Shown here: positions 45,640 through 54,361 of the stretch, one piece after another | Numbering within the stretch: position 1 is the stretch's first letter | Layout of the letters: each line of letters opens with the position of its first letter | NCBI RefSeq assembly: GCF_022662105.1 | Contig: NZ_JAKMCP010000007.1 | Span: 1 to 64,000 of the forward strand | Direction of reading: 5' to 3' | DNA from: Aestuariivivens sediminis | GTDB taxonomy: Bacteria > Bacteroidota > Bacteroidia > Flavobacteriales > Flavobacteriaceae | DNA: 64,000 nucleotides | The notes under the pieces: model-generated | What the model saw: only the letters and a program-made list of their open reading frames with translations | The model's database searches: none | What the model was told of the DNA's origin: nothing | Made by a program: the position numbers and the translations under genes

Positions 45640-46130
45640 CAAGTATGTTGTTGCCAACTTGAAACCATTAAAACATTTTTTCCAGAGTATCAAATTTTTG
45701 TCCTTTAATACCTCTTTAGCCTGTTTAAAATGTCGATTTTCGTGACGTATAATGATTTCAAAGACGGTTTCCAATTTATAGACAATATGCCTATGGACTG
45801 GTGAGAAAATGACAAAATCACTTGTGATCAAATCTCAAGAGTTGTCATCAATTTCTTTAATTCATTTTGATGATTTTTAAAATCAATTATAATATCCTAA
45901 AATACTCCTGTTTTGTTTGGTTCCCAAATTTTAAATGTTCGTGACTTTTTCTTTCTATTCGGGTTAATTGATTTTAATATAACCTTTCCAAAAAAGTTTA
46001 CCAACATTCCTATTTTTGCTGAATATGGTTTTCTATACCTCCCTTTTTTTGCCTGTTCGATTATCATAAAATAAGATTTATTGGTATTCATTAAATGATC
46101 GATATTTTGTGCTATACTCCCGTTTTTAGC
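45640..46130 (-). pseudogene. broken DinB-family gene
   Basis: On the - strand two adjacent frames read as the parts of one DinB-superfamily protein. The first holds KNGSIAQNIDHL and MNTNKSYFMIIEQAKKGRYR, then PYSAKIGML and KKKSRTFKIWEPN (about 46130-45897). A further stretch reads DFKNHQNELKKLMTTLEI, and after a frame change near 45835 the second part reads SDFVIFSPVHRHIVYKLETV and RHENRHFKQAKEVL (the C-terminal His motif). A stop near 45895 and the frameshift break the gene. The N-terminal part upstream of 46130 was not recognised. Confidence 0.75.
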
Positions 46131-46236
46131 ATTAAGTTTCCCATTTAGTTATTGAATACTTAAGTGCCCAAACGCTTTTGAAACCCATAGGCTGTTTAAT
46201 CGATTTCGGCATCTCATAAACTAGATGAGAACTTCT

Positions 46237-47196
46237 TTATTTTATAATCCTTAAAAATTTTTCATACGACATGTTTCTCCCAGTTATTACTGTTGCCACA
46301 TTTTTAAATTTGTTAAATATTTCAGGATATTTTCTTATCCCTGCCAATCCAACAATGCCTGAAGGTTCTACAAAATGTTTGTGGTTTTTTATTGTCCATT
46401 TTATATTATCAATAATATCAGCTTCAGATACAATTAAAAAATCCTCTACAAATTCGTTGATATAATTCCAGGTAATTGAATCTTCTTCTACTTCTGCTCC
46501 AATTCCTTCAGCTATTGAAGGCTTTATTTTAAAGTTTGAGGGATAGACTTTAGATCTAAACCAGTTTGCCAAAAATGGAGCATTTTCTTGCTGAACACCA
46601 TATAGTTTTATATTAGGATTGATACTCTTCATTACTATGCCCAATCCTGCCAAATAACCACCTCCTCCTACACCACAAACCAAACAGTCCACATTAGGCA
46701 ATTGCTCCAAAAGTTCCAACCCAATGGTTCCACCTCCCTCAATCATTTCAACATCATTGTAAGCTGAAACATAACAAAATCCCTTTTCTTTTTCCAATCG
46801 CTTCGCTTCCAATCTTGCTTCAGTTACCGATTCAAATAATTGAATGGATGCATTATTGGTTCTAATGTCCTTCAATCTATCCTTATCCGCATCTTTAGGC
46901 ATTAAAATATGAACTTTTGAATTCAATTTTTTGGCCGCATAGGATAGTCCCACACCATGTCCACCAGCAGTTGGAGCTACAAATTCTGTTTTGGGGTTTA
47001 TTTCTTGCTGCTTAAGAATTTTATTAAAAGCTCCTCTTGGTTTAAAGCTTCCTGACACCTGTAAATTTTCTAGTTTAAGATATACGTTCGTGTTGATTTC
47101 CTTAGAAAGGTCAATGGAGTATTCCAAAGGGGTTTCAAAAACATGAGGTGAAATCCGTTTTTGCGCGCTTAAAATGTCTTGAATTGTAATTTTCAT
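46237..47196 (-). CDS. threonine dehydratase-like PLP enzyme (fold type II)
   Basis: Pyridoxal-phosphate enzyme of 319 residues in the threonine/serine dehydratase and serine racemase group. The cofactor lysine is Lys52 in SGSFKPRGA, the phosphate loop is GVGGGGYLAGLG, and APTAGGHGVGLSYAAKK carries the substrate-binding region. It lacks the C-terminal ACT-type regulatory domain of biosynthetic IlvA, so a catabolic dehydratase or a racemase-like role is more likely. Cytoplasmic. The ATG at 47196 lies about 60 bases past the attC-like site on the same strand, so it may be read from the cassette upstream. Confidence 0.85.
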   Translation of the reverse strand: MKITIQDILSAQKRISPHVFETPLEYSIDLSKEINTNVYLKLENLQVSGSFKPRGAFNKILKQQEINPKTEFVAPTAGGHGVGLSYAAKKLNSKVHILMPKDADKDRLKDIRTNNASIQLFESVTEARLEAKRLEKEKGFCYVSAYNDVEMIEGGGTIGLELLEQLPNVDCLVCGVGGGGYLAGLGIVMKSINPNIKLYGVQQENAPFLANWFRSKVYPSNFKIKPSIAEGIGAEVEEDSITWNYINEFVEDFLIVSEADIIDNIKWTIKNHKHFVEPSGIVGLAGIRKYPEIFNKFKNVATVITGRNMSYEKFLRIIK

Positions 47197-47256
47197 TATT
47201 TGGTTGAATGATTTAAATATAATGTTATAAACTTATAATGCCTTGTAAAAAATTTT

Positions 47257-47386
47257 GTTTAACGGTCTCGTGTAAACGCAGTAGCGGATTTTGAAGCCGA
47301 ACTTTCGGTTTATTACTGGTGTTAAATTTGCGAAATAACTTTCGATTAAACCCTTTAGCCGCTATTGCGTTTATACATTGTTAACC
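47257..47386 (-). other. integron attC-like site next to the GNAT gene
   Basis: On the - strand the site begins GGTTAAC and ends GTTAAAC, the latter matching the core GTTRRRY. Between them TGTATAAACGCAATAGCGG (left arm, + strand 47359-47377) and CCGCTACTGCGTTTACA (right arm, + strand 47271-47287) pair with a few mismatches, and an inner part contains further small hairpins (about 47298-47356). The total is about 130 bases. The GNAT stop codon lies inside the first few bases, as in true gene cassettes. No integron integrase was seen in the window. Confidence 0.55.
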
Positions 47387-47916
47387 ACAGTATTTTGTAT
47401 TTTTTTTTTCAATGCAGAAAACTCAAAATTTTCTTTTCCAATTTGAAAGTAATGATTTCCAATTTTTTCAAATCCGCTTTTTTTGTAAAAGCTTATTGCT
47501 CGTTCGTTACTGTTTAGCACAGAAAGCCAAATTTCTGTAAATTCAAGTTCTTTGGCTTTTTTTAAGAGTAGATTTTGTAATTCAAATCCAATTTTCTTTG
47601 ACAAAAAATCTTTCAAAACGTATATTTTTTGAAGTTGGCAAGTGTTTTCCGTGTCAATAAATTCTGATTTGGAATTCAACTTGAGTTTTGCGTAACCAAC
47701 AGGTAGTCGGTTTGCAAAAGCTATACAAAAAACATTATTTGATTTCTCAATTCCGTTTTCAATTTTTTCAACCGAAAATGTTGAATTGTAATAATTCAAT
47801 AAATCTTGCTCATCTCTAAAAAAATGTCCGAAAGTTTCGGTAAATGTAATTCTTCCAAGTAGTGCTATAAATTGAGCATCTTTTTTAGTTGCTAATCTTA
47901 TTTCTATATCGTTCAT
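47371..47916 (-). CDS. GNAT-family N-acetyltransferase in a cassette-like setting
   Basis: GCN5-related N-acetyltransferase of 181 residues. The order is a DIEIRLATKKDAQFIALLG start, VGYAKLKLN (beta-4), the acetyl-CoA loop near LQKIYVLKDFLSKKIGFELQNLLLKKAKE (a divergent Q/RxxG/A), EIWLSVLNSNERAISFYKKSGF (the N-x-x-A-x-x-FYxxxGF signature) and a C-terminal strand. Substrate unknown; small molecules or proteins are both possible. The gene ends inside an attC-like site and a short related half-site with GTTAGCC lies about 27 bases upstream (47929-47949), so it is bounded like an integron gene cassette. Confidence 0.88.
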   Translation of the reverse strand: MNDIEIRLATKKDAQFIALLGRITFTETFGHFFRDEQDLLNYYNSTFSVEKIENGIEKSNNVFCIAFANRLPVGYAKLKLNSKSEFIDTENTCQLQKIYVLKDFLSKKIGFELQNLLLKKAKELEFTEIWLSVLNSNERAISFYKKSGFEKIGNHYFQIGKENFEFSALKKKIQNTVVNNV

Positions 47917-47928
47917 TTTGTACTGCGT

Positions 47929-47949
47929 TCTGTTTATATTGTGGCTAAC
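47929..47949 (-). other. half-site resembling the attC end upstream of the GNAT gene
   Basis: On the - strand GTTAGCCACAATATAAACAG resembles the edge of the attC-like site at 47257-47386 (GTTAAC, ATGTATAAACGC). It would mark the upstream boundary of a cassette of about 690 bases. Confidence 0.45.
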
Positions 47950-48124
47950 CTGTAATTTAACCCAATCCTTAAATTGGCCATAAGGTTGGCGCGTGATACT
48001 TAATTTAAATTATTTTCAATTCTTATACTTTATTCATTTCTACATCATTATGAATCATAATTGACAAATATACCACGACAAGATTTCTAGCTGTTATTGT
48101 TTACCCCATGGCGACTTTCTTGTT

Positions 48125-48904
48125 TTAGTTTTGATTTATAAATTCGTTTATTAACATTTGATATTCAGGGCGTTTACGTAAATCACCGTGCCCTCCATTT
48201 TGTAATACAATTCTTTTTTTCTTTGAACTCCTTAAGTTACCAAAAATTCGTTGAGAGTGATCTGGTGAAATTACATTATCCTTGTCACCGTGAATTAATA
48301 ATGTAGGAATGTTTATTTGTTTAGCTTTTTCAGCGGTATTAAGTTCGTAATTTGGAGCTTTATTGCCTACCCAACCTATTTCTGGTATTGACGAAAAGGC
48401 GCTTTCCAATATTAGCGCTTTTGCTTCTTTTGTTGAAGCCAAATAACCTGCCATCGCGGTTCCCATTGAATAGCCATACAAAATTATATTTTGTGGTTTG
48501 TATCCCAATAGTATTCCATAGTCATAAATTTTATCAGCATCGTCATACATTTGCGACTGCCCACTCAGTTTACCGTTAGATTTTCCAAAACTCCTATAAT
48601 CTGTAACTAGAACATTGTAACCCCAGTTTAAAACCATACTATGGTTATCTAGAAAGTTTTGAAGGTTTTTAGCATTACCTTGAAAATATATCATGAGGAG
48701 CTTGTTTTCTTCTTTCTCATAGAGGAAACCATTGAGAAAAATGCCCTTTTCTACTTCAATATTTATTTCTTTTGTGCCAAGTGAGAGTTTGAATTCATAT
48801 GTTGACGTCAATTTTACAGGTTCAAATATCAGTTTAGTTTGTTTAGAAATGGTCATACAGGATTGTAAAATAAAAGTTGATAAAATGATTAATTTACTGT
48901 GCAT
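48125..48904 (-). CDS. alpha/beta hydrolase
   Basis: Alpha/beta-fold hydrolase of 259 residues from the ATG at 48904. The longer start at 48946 adds 14 polar residues before a lipoprotein-like signal (LQSC), so the later start is preferred. The catalytic Ser lies in GYSMG, the Asp in HGDKDNVIS, and the His in NGGHGD near the end, so the triad is complete. LMIYFQGNAKNLQNFL and VTDYRSFGKSNGKLSG are typical of the serine aminopeptidase S33 / BAAT-like group. Substrate unknown. It is on the same strand as GNAT and separated by about 210 bases without a recognised attC site. Confidence 0.85.
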   Translation of the reverse strand: MHSKLIILSTFILQSCMTISKQTKLIFEPVKLTSTYEFKLSLGTKEINIEVEKGIFLNGFLYEKEENKLLMIYFQGNAKNLQNFLDNHSMVLNWGYNVLVTDYRSFGKSNGKLSGQSQMYDDADKIYDYGILLGYKPQNIILYGYSMGTAMAGYLASTKEAKALILESAFSSIPEIGWVGNKAPNYELNTAEKAKQINIPTLLIHGDKDNVISPDHSQRIFGNLRSSKKKRIVLQNGGHGDLRKRPEYQMLINEFINQN

Positions 48905-49053
48905 CATTGGTCTTTGATTTTTGAAGTTGCGCCCCGCCTCTTTCATATTTCATGTAAAAACACAACGTTTTCATTATTACTACTTATTAATTGATTAGAT
49001 AAAAAAGCCTACAACAATAGTCATAAGCTTTTTGTTTCATTACTCAAATGGGT

Positions 49054-49638
49054 TTACCATACAACTACTTCGCCTGTTATTAAAGGAATAATTGAAGTGT
49101 AAATTATGGCATCTTCATCCGTTAAAAGATTGCAATCTACATCTCCAGGCAAAATAGAGAAGCTCATATAATCCTCTTGGTTACCAGGCCCATGATCAGC
49201 TGCAAAAGTCGTAGCACGTTGGCCGGTTACATCTTGACCCAAAATGGTTCCATTTGTTATTATTCCGGAAACTATGGCATATGTAATTCCATTAGGGCCG
49301 TAACCAAAATTTGCACAATCAATATCGACGTGAATGCCTTCTCCACCATCAGCAAAGGAGTCTTGCCATTGCCCGGTTACAAAACCATCTGCATACAAAT
49401 TGGCAACTAATGAGAAATTTGCATCACATCCATTTGGTTGTCCAATAAAAGTACACACATCATTGGATCCTAAATTTACATGATGTAGAACCTTACCATG
49501 CCCTTTACCAGCCACTAAATTGCTCGTAAAAAGATCTGCCTCATGTGTTCCTAATTCTTCTGTATTACATGAGTTTAAACAGAACATTGTTAAAGTGAAT
49601 AAAACCACTGTGTTTTTAATTCTAAAATTTGTTTTCAT
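49054..49638 (-). CDS. lipoprotein of unknown function
   Basis: Exported protein of 194 residues with a lipoprotein signal (LNSC, Cys24). The mature part is acidic, glycine- and asparagine-rich with hydrophobic strands (HHVNLGSNDVCTFIG, FSLVANLYADGFVTGQW, IYTSIIPLITGEVVVW). Four cysteines could make disulfides. No family was recognised. It is a single gene on the - strand with about 265 bases upstream that contain no other feature. Confidence 0.55.
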   Translation of the reverse strand: MKTNFRIKNTVVLFTLTMFCLNSCNTEELGTHEADLFTSNLVAGKGHGKVLHHVNLGSNDVCTFIGQPNGCDANFSLVANLYADGFVTGQWQDSFADGGEGIHVDIDCANFGYGPNGITYAIVSGIITNGTILGQDVTGQRATTFAADHGPGNQEDYMSFSILPGDVDCNLLTDEDAIIYTSIIPLITGEVVVW

Positions 49639-49903
49639 TTTTATTAATTTTTGGTTTATATCTTAATATCTAATTTTTACTAAATGGCTCTATATCGCCT
49701 GCTTTGTAAAATAACGATCCGTAATGAATTTCCTAAATATTTATATTTGGCAATATTATTATTCACAGTATTTCTACTTCCTTTTAATAATTCATAATTT
49801 TTATACATTTTTTCTAATTTTTAATTGTCGCTTGTATTTATGTTCACCCATTTTATTTTACTAAAATGTTACAGGCAGGGAACATGTCCCTGCCCCAAGT
49901 CAA

Positions 49904-50470
49904 TTACTTCAATAGTACCTCCATTGGCACGGCTTTAGAAACCATGGAATGTACTGGAGAAAATTGTCTGCCAACATCTAACAATCTTTGTTTTTGTCGG
50001 TCTGAAAGTTTTTTCTCTCCTTCAATATCGAATGTAATCCTGATAACCTTATAGCCGGGGTCCACATTCAGGTCTAAAGCCAGGAATCCATGTAAGTCCA
50101 GATCGCCTTCGTAGGTAGAAGCCACTCTTTTTAATTGAATGCCTTTTGCTGCGGCATGATAAACCAAGGTGGTTGTGATACAGGCCGCCAAGGCATGCAA
50201 TAAGGTTTCTGTAGGATTCGGGCCATTATTGGTCCCTAGCAATACATCAGGTTCATCTGCCTCCAATACCAAATTGACATCTCTGGAAGTATCTTCCTGG
50301 CAAGCGCCGTAAAAGCCTTTAATTGATGATACATTGTTAGCTCCATCAACCCATTTGTTGGATGCTCTGAATTTAAAATCTGCAATCGCTGGATTCTCTC
50401 CAATTGCTTTAATTGTGGCGTGTAACCTATTAAGGTCTACTCCATTTGTTGTTTTTTGTAATGTTTCCAT
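49904..50470 (-). CDS. OsmC/Ohr-family protein
   Basis: OsmC-like protein of 188 residues. Family members reduce organic hydroperoxides through two cysteines. Here one conserved cysteine is clear in LHALAACITTTL, and a second lies earlier in GACQEDTSRD, where the OsmC subgroup often has a different residue, so catalytic activity cannot be assumed. The fold markers LLGTNNGPNPTETLLHALA and ITFDIEGEKKLSDRQKQRLL match. Cytoplasmic. It is divergent from the sigma-54 activator gene with a 171-base spacer, which suggests regulation by it. Confidence 0.88.
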   Translation of the reverse strand: METLQKTTNGVDLNRLHATIKAIGENPAIADFKFRASNKWVDGANNVSSIKGFYGACQEDTSRDVNLVLEADEPDVLLGTNNGPNPTETLLHALAACITTTLVYHAAAKGIQLKRVASTYEGDLDLHGFLALDLNVDPGYKVIRITFDIEGEKKLSDRQKQRLLDVGRQFSPVHSMVSKAVPMEVLLK

Positions 50471-50641
50471 TGTTATAAGAATTTATTGTTAATCATGCTT
50501 TGTGATAAGCACATTAAATGCCAATATCATAACAATCTGTTTTTCAATGTTTTACAAAATAAGAGCAAAAATATTATTGTCGAAATTTCGTCATAATTAA
50601 ATTTTTGGGTACCTTAATTTGGTCAATTCTTATCGTGTGTC

Positions 50642-52549
50642 ATGGAAGAACGTAAAAGAGTACCAGCCCTAATTGCATTAAAACAAATAATTGAAACAAC
50701 TTCAGAATTTACAGGGAAAGCGTTTTTTAGAGCACTCGTAAAACATTTGTCGGAAATTTTGGATGTTCATGGCGTTTGGGTTACAGAATATCTGGAAGAA
50801 CACTATAAATTAAAAGCTTTAGCCTTTTGGTTAAATGGGGATTATGTTGAGAAATACGAATATTCTATTACAGATACACCTTGTCAGGATGTCATAGAAA
50901 ATCAAGACCTGTGTCATATTCCGGATAAAGTCGTTGATCTTTATCCTAAAGATACTGACCTAAAACCATTTGGAGCGGTTAGTTATATGGGCATTTCATT
51001 AAAGGATATCGATGGTAAAATACTTGGTCATCTGGCTTTATTAGACAATAAGCCCATGCCTGAAATTCCTGAAGTATACGCTATATTCAAGATATTTGCT
51101 TCGAGAGCAGGAGCGGAATTAAGACGTGAAATTATACAAAGAAAAGTTATTGAAAGCGAATCCAAATTAAACCGATTGGTCAATGGTACAAATGATGCAA
51201 TACTTGAATTTAATTCCGAATTTAAAATCACACAGTCCAATCAAGCTGCAAATCAAATATTTGAAGTTGCAAACAAAACATTCATTGGAACGGATATCAA
51301 GACTGTTTTTGATTATGCCTCATTAACACAGTTAAATTCAGCGCTTTTAAAATACAATGCTGCAAATAATACTAAGAGCACATTACATTTAGAAGAACCT
51401 CTGGTTTGTATTAATTGTAAAGGAGAATCTTTTCCGGCTAAAATCAATATCTCATCCTATCACTTTGAAAAGCATTTATATTATGCCCTGTATATAAGAA
51501 ACATAAAAGATGAAGTTTCGAACAAATTAAAAATAAAGGAACTGAATGTTGAAACGATTATGTTAAAAGAAAAGATGAATGCACAACAATTCAACTATAT
51601 AATCGGTAAAAGCGAGCCTATCAAAAAATGTCTTGATCTGGTTATTCAGGTGGCACCAACAGATGCCAATGTATTGATACTGGGTGAAACAGGAACGGGA
51701 AAAGAATTATTCGCAAAAGCGATACATGAATCAAGTGGAAGGAAATCTAAACCCATGATAACTCTTAATTGTGCTGCTCTTCCCTCTGAATTAATTGAAA
51801 GTGAACTGTTTGGCCATGTTAAAGGCGCATTTACAGGTGCTTTAACATCAAGGGAAGGACGGTTTTCTTTAGCAGATCATGGTACCATTTTCCTGGATGA
51901 GATAGCCGAACTGCCTCTGCCCTTGCAAGCAAAACTATTAAGGGTAATCCAGGAAGGAACTTTTGAGCCGGTGGGTAGCTCTGAAACTAAAAAAGTGGAC
52001 GTGAGAATCATTGCTGCTACACACCGAAACCTGGAAAAACGAATAGAAGAAGGTAAATTTAGAGAAGATCTGTTCTATAGATTAAATGTTTTTCCAATCA
52101 ATATACCTCCTTTGAGACAAAGAGGAAATGACATAATTCTTATTGCTAAAGCATTTTTTGAAAAGATTACAAAAAATAAAGCGCTTTATGTAATGCCTCC
52201 TACAACAAAAAATTTGAATAAATTGACTACCTATAATTGGCCTGGAAATGTCAGGGAGCTACAAAATGTGATTGAGCGCGGCATAATTACGTCCTCTGAT
52301 GGAAATTTTAATTTGGATTCTATTTTACCAATGCCTGGTAAACCCATTCCTGACGAAGCAGAAAACTCCCGTATTCTTACCAGTGATCAACTTTTAAAGC
52401 TTGAAAAGGACAATATCATTAAAGCATTAAATATTACTAATTGGAAAATATCCGGTGAGGGTGGTGCTGCAGAGTTACTCAACCTTCCAAGAACAACACT
52501 GACGTCTAAAATCAAAAAATTTAGAATTAAGCCTGTCGCCATAGGCTAA
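50642..52549 (+). CDS. sigma-54-dependent activator with GAF and PAS domains
   Basis: Enhancer-binding protein of 635 residues. The order is an N-terminal GAF-like sensor (about 10-165; LVKHLSEILDVHGVWVTEYL), a PAS-like domain (about 175-300; RLVNGTNDAILEFNSEF), the AAA+ domain with Walker A GETGTGKE, the sigma-54 contact loop GAFTGA, and GTIFLDEIAELPL (Walker B), and a Fis-type HTH (GGAAELLNLPRTTLTSKIKKF) at the end. It needs RpoN to open promoters. No receiver domain is seen, so it is probably tuned by ligand or redox binding to GAF/PAS. The likely target is the divergent OsmC gene; a sigma-54 promoter (TGGCAC-N5-TTGC) was looked for in the spacer and not found. Confidence 0.93.
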   Translation: MEERKRVPALIALKQIIETTSEFTGKAFFRALVKHLSEILDVHGVWVTEYLEEHYKLKALAFWLNGDYVEKYEYSITDTPCQDVIENQDLCHIPDKVVDLYPKDTDLKPFGAVSYMGISLKDIDGKILGHLALLDNKPMPEIPEVYAIFKIFASRAGAELRREIIQRKVIESESKLNRLVNGTNDAILEFNSEFKITQSNQAANQIFEVANKTFIGTDIKTVFDYASLTQLNSALLKYNAANNTKSTLHLEEPLVCINCKGESFPAKINISSYHFEKHLYYALYIRNIKDEVSNKLKIKELNVETIMLKEKMNAQQFNYIIGKSEPIKKCLDLVIQVAPTDANVLILGETGTGKELFAKAIHESSGRKSKPMITLNCAALPSELIESELFGHVKGAFTGALTSREGRFSLADHGTIFLDEIAELPLPLQAKLLRVIQEGTFEPVGSSETKKVDVRIIAATHRNLEKRIEEGKFREDLFYRLNVFPINIPPLRQRGNDIILIAKAFFEKITKNKALYVMPPTTKNLNKLTTYNWPGNVRELQNVIERGIITSSDGNFNLDSILPMPGKPIPDEAENSRILTSDQLLKLEKDNIIKALNITNWKISGEGGAAELLNLPRTTLTSKIKKFRIKPVAIG

Positions 52550-52571
52550 TGCTTTTTTGTCCTTACCTCGG

Positions 52572-52685
52572 TTCTAAACAAAAAAACCCCTCCCCAATAA
52601 GGAAAAGTTTCTCCGTCTGTTACTAAACTACGTCGTCACCTTTCCAGGACCGATACTACTTTTTAATAGCGGTCTGGACGGGACT
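52572..52685 (+). repeat. dispersed repeat, degenerate copy C
   Basis: TTCTAAACAAAAAAACC, then AAGGAAAAGTTTCTCCG, then TACTAAACTACG and GGTCTGGACGGGACT align in order with copies A and B, with gaps. The similarity is weaker than between A and B. The stretch 52550-52858 otherwise contains no recognised gene. Confidence 0.45.
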
Positions 52686-52858
52686 AAAAAAGACTTTAAA
52701 ACACCCTCATTATCAATGTATTAAGCTCAAAAACCTATAGCTATCTGCTTTGTTTCTTTTCTAAAGCTAACTTTAAAATCAAATCATTGAACTTTTAAGC
52801 AAAACTTAAAATTGTTTTCTAGTCTTTCTTTGCTTCAAATAATTAAAACTTTAAAATC

Positions 52859-53272
52859 ATGAAAAAAATATGTTTAAGCTTCGCTTTTGGATTATTAATC
52901 TTTAGTGTTTCTGCGCAGGATGTAAATCGTAAAATAATTATAGATGTAACTAGCACAAATTTCAAGGTGTACCAATCTGTTTTACTAACGCTTAGAATTA
53001 TGACGGATAGCCATCCTAATACACAGTTTGATGTGATAGCTTATGGAGAAGCCGTCCCTATGATGATGAAAAATCAATCTGTAGTTTCAGATGAAATATC
53101 TAAATATATAGAAAACAAAAACATAAGTTTCACAGCTTGTGAAGTAAGTATGTCTCTATTTAACATTAAAAGAGAACAACTTCTGGATGGCGTAAAAACT
53201 GTAAATAATGCTATCGATGAAATTGTAAAAAAACAAGGAGAAGGTTGGGGTTATATAAAATCAGGAAATTAA
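52859..53272 (+). CDS. DsrE-family-like exported protein
   Basis: Small protein of 137 residues with a signal peptide (cleavage near VSAQ, residue 20) and a DsrE/DsrF-like core. Signs are KIIIDVTSTNFKVYQSVLLT (first strand and helix), TQFDVIAYGEAVPMMMKN and ISFTACEVSMS with a cysteine at the position used in sulfur transfer by relatives. In Bacteroidota such exported homologues are common and their role is unknown; a sulfur relay is possible but not established. Followed at about 120 bases by an AraC gene on the same strand. Confidence 0.75.
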   Translation: MKKICLSFAFGLLIFSVSAQDVNRKIIIDVTSTNFKVYQSVLLTLRIMTDSHPNTQFDVIAYGEAVPMMMKNQSVVSDEISKYIENKNISFTACEVSMSLFNIKREQLLDGVKTVNNAIDEIVKKQGEGWGYIKSGN

Positions 53273-53396
53273 AGTGTTGATTTAGGGTAGTTGTTGTAAT
53301 CTCAATATTGAATTTATATTTTATGATTAAATTTGTTAGACCGGCTATTATTTAAGATTAGGTTTTGTGACAACCCTACATCTGTTTTTAAATTTT

Positions 53397-54263
53397 ATGG
53401 ATAACTTATTTGAAAACATAAAGGACAGTTTAGTATTTAACAAATTTTCACTGGATGAATTAGTTTGTGTTGAATATACATGTGGCGTTGTTGATGAAGA
53501 GGTAGGTATTTATACACAATCTGATTATTTGATCTATGTTCTAAGTGGTAAAAAGACTTGGCGTACCATTGAGAATGAATGGTTAATGGAAGCGGGACAA
53601 ACCTTATTTGTCAAAAAAGGAGCTGCCATTGTCAAGCAATTCTTTGATGATGATTTTTGCATGTTTGGGTTTTTCTTGCCAGATGACATTATAAGGGAAG
53701 CTCTAAAAGATGTAATTCATAATATCCCAGTCAACAATCAAATTAATATACATCAATTTACCGCAACAAAACTCCTCCCAAAAGATTACATTAATGATTT
53801 TATTAAATCTATGTATCCCTATTTCAAGGATAAAAAAGAACCTCCTGAGGCTATTCTCAGGTTGAAATTAAAAGAGTTGCTCATTAACATTTTATACAAT
53901 TGTGAAAATGACTTATTAATTTCTTACTTACAATCTGTTACCGTAAATCCAGTTCCCTCTCTCACGCATATAATGGAGACCAATTTTTCATATAACTTAA
54001 AGCTAGAGGAATATGCAAAATTATGCCATAGGAGTTTATCAACATTTAAGAGAGATTTTTTTAACCATTATAATACTACCCCAGGTAAATGGCTTCTGAA
54101 TAAGAGACTTGAATATGCAGCTAGTTTGATTTTAAAAAAATCCTTAAATATAACTCAAATAACCTTTGAAAGCGGCTTTGAAGACGTATCTCACTTTAGT
54201 AGGGTTTTTAAATCAAAGTATGGTGTGACTCCGAGCTCCTTCTCAAAAAGAATCACCTCGTAG
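53397..54263 (+). CDS. AraC-family transcriptional regulator
   Basis: Regulator of 288 residues. The ATG at 53397 is preferred over a GTG at 53367, which adds ten hydrophobic residues ahead of a normal start. The N-terminal half is cupin-like (LIYVLSGKKTWRTIENEW, GQTLFVKKGAAIVKQF), a putative effector domain. The C-terminal half has the two AraC helix-turn-helix motifs: LKLEEYAKLCHRSLSTFKRDF and LNITQITFESGFEDVSHFSR, then SKYGVTPSSF. It may regulate the DsrE gene or the acyl-CoA dehydrogenase gene that follows on the same strand. Confidence 0.92.
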   Translation: MDNLFENIKDSLVFNKFSLDELVCVEYTCGVVDEEVGIYTQSDYLIYVLSGKKTWRTIENEWLMEAGQTLFVKKGAAIVKQFFDDDFCMFGFFLPDDIIREALKDVIHNIPVNNQINIHQFTATKLLPKDYINDFIKSMYPYFKDKKEPPEAILRLKLKELLINILYNCENDLLISYLQSVTVNPVPSLTHIMETNFSYNLKLEEYAKLCHRSLSTFKRDFFNHYNTTPGKWLLNKRLEYAASLILKKSLNITQITFESGFEDVSHFSRVFKSKYGVTPSSFSKRITS

Positions 54264-54361
54264 GATATTGACCTTCTCAAGCTATTTTTTAAACTTTTAA
54301 GCAAAGTTTAACCCTATGTAATCTGCGAAATTTGTAATACTAATTTAAATAATATAGTATT

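Noticed and set aside
45595-46091. Two short - strand frames (78 and 64 codons) as separate genes
   Set aside because: Read together they are pieces of one broken DinB gene.
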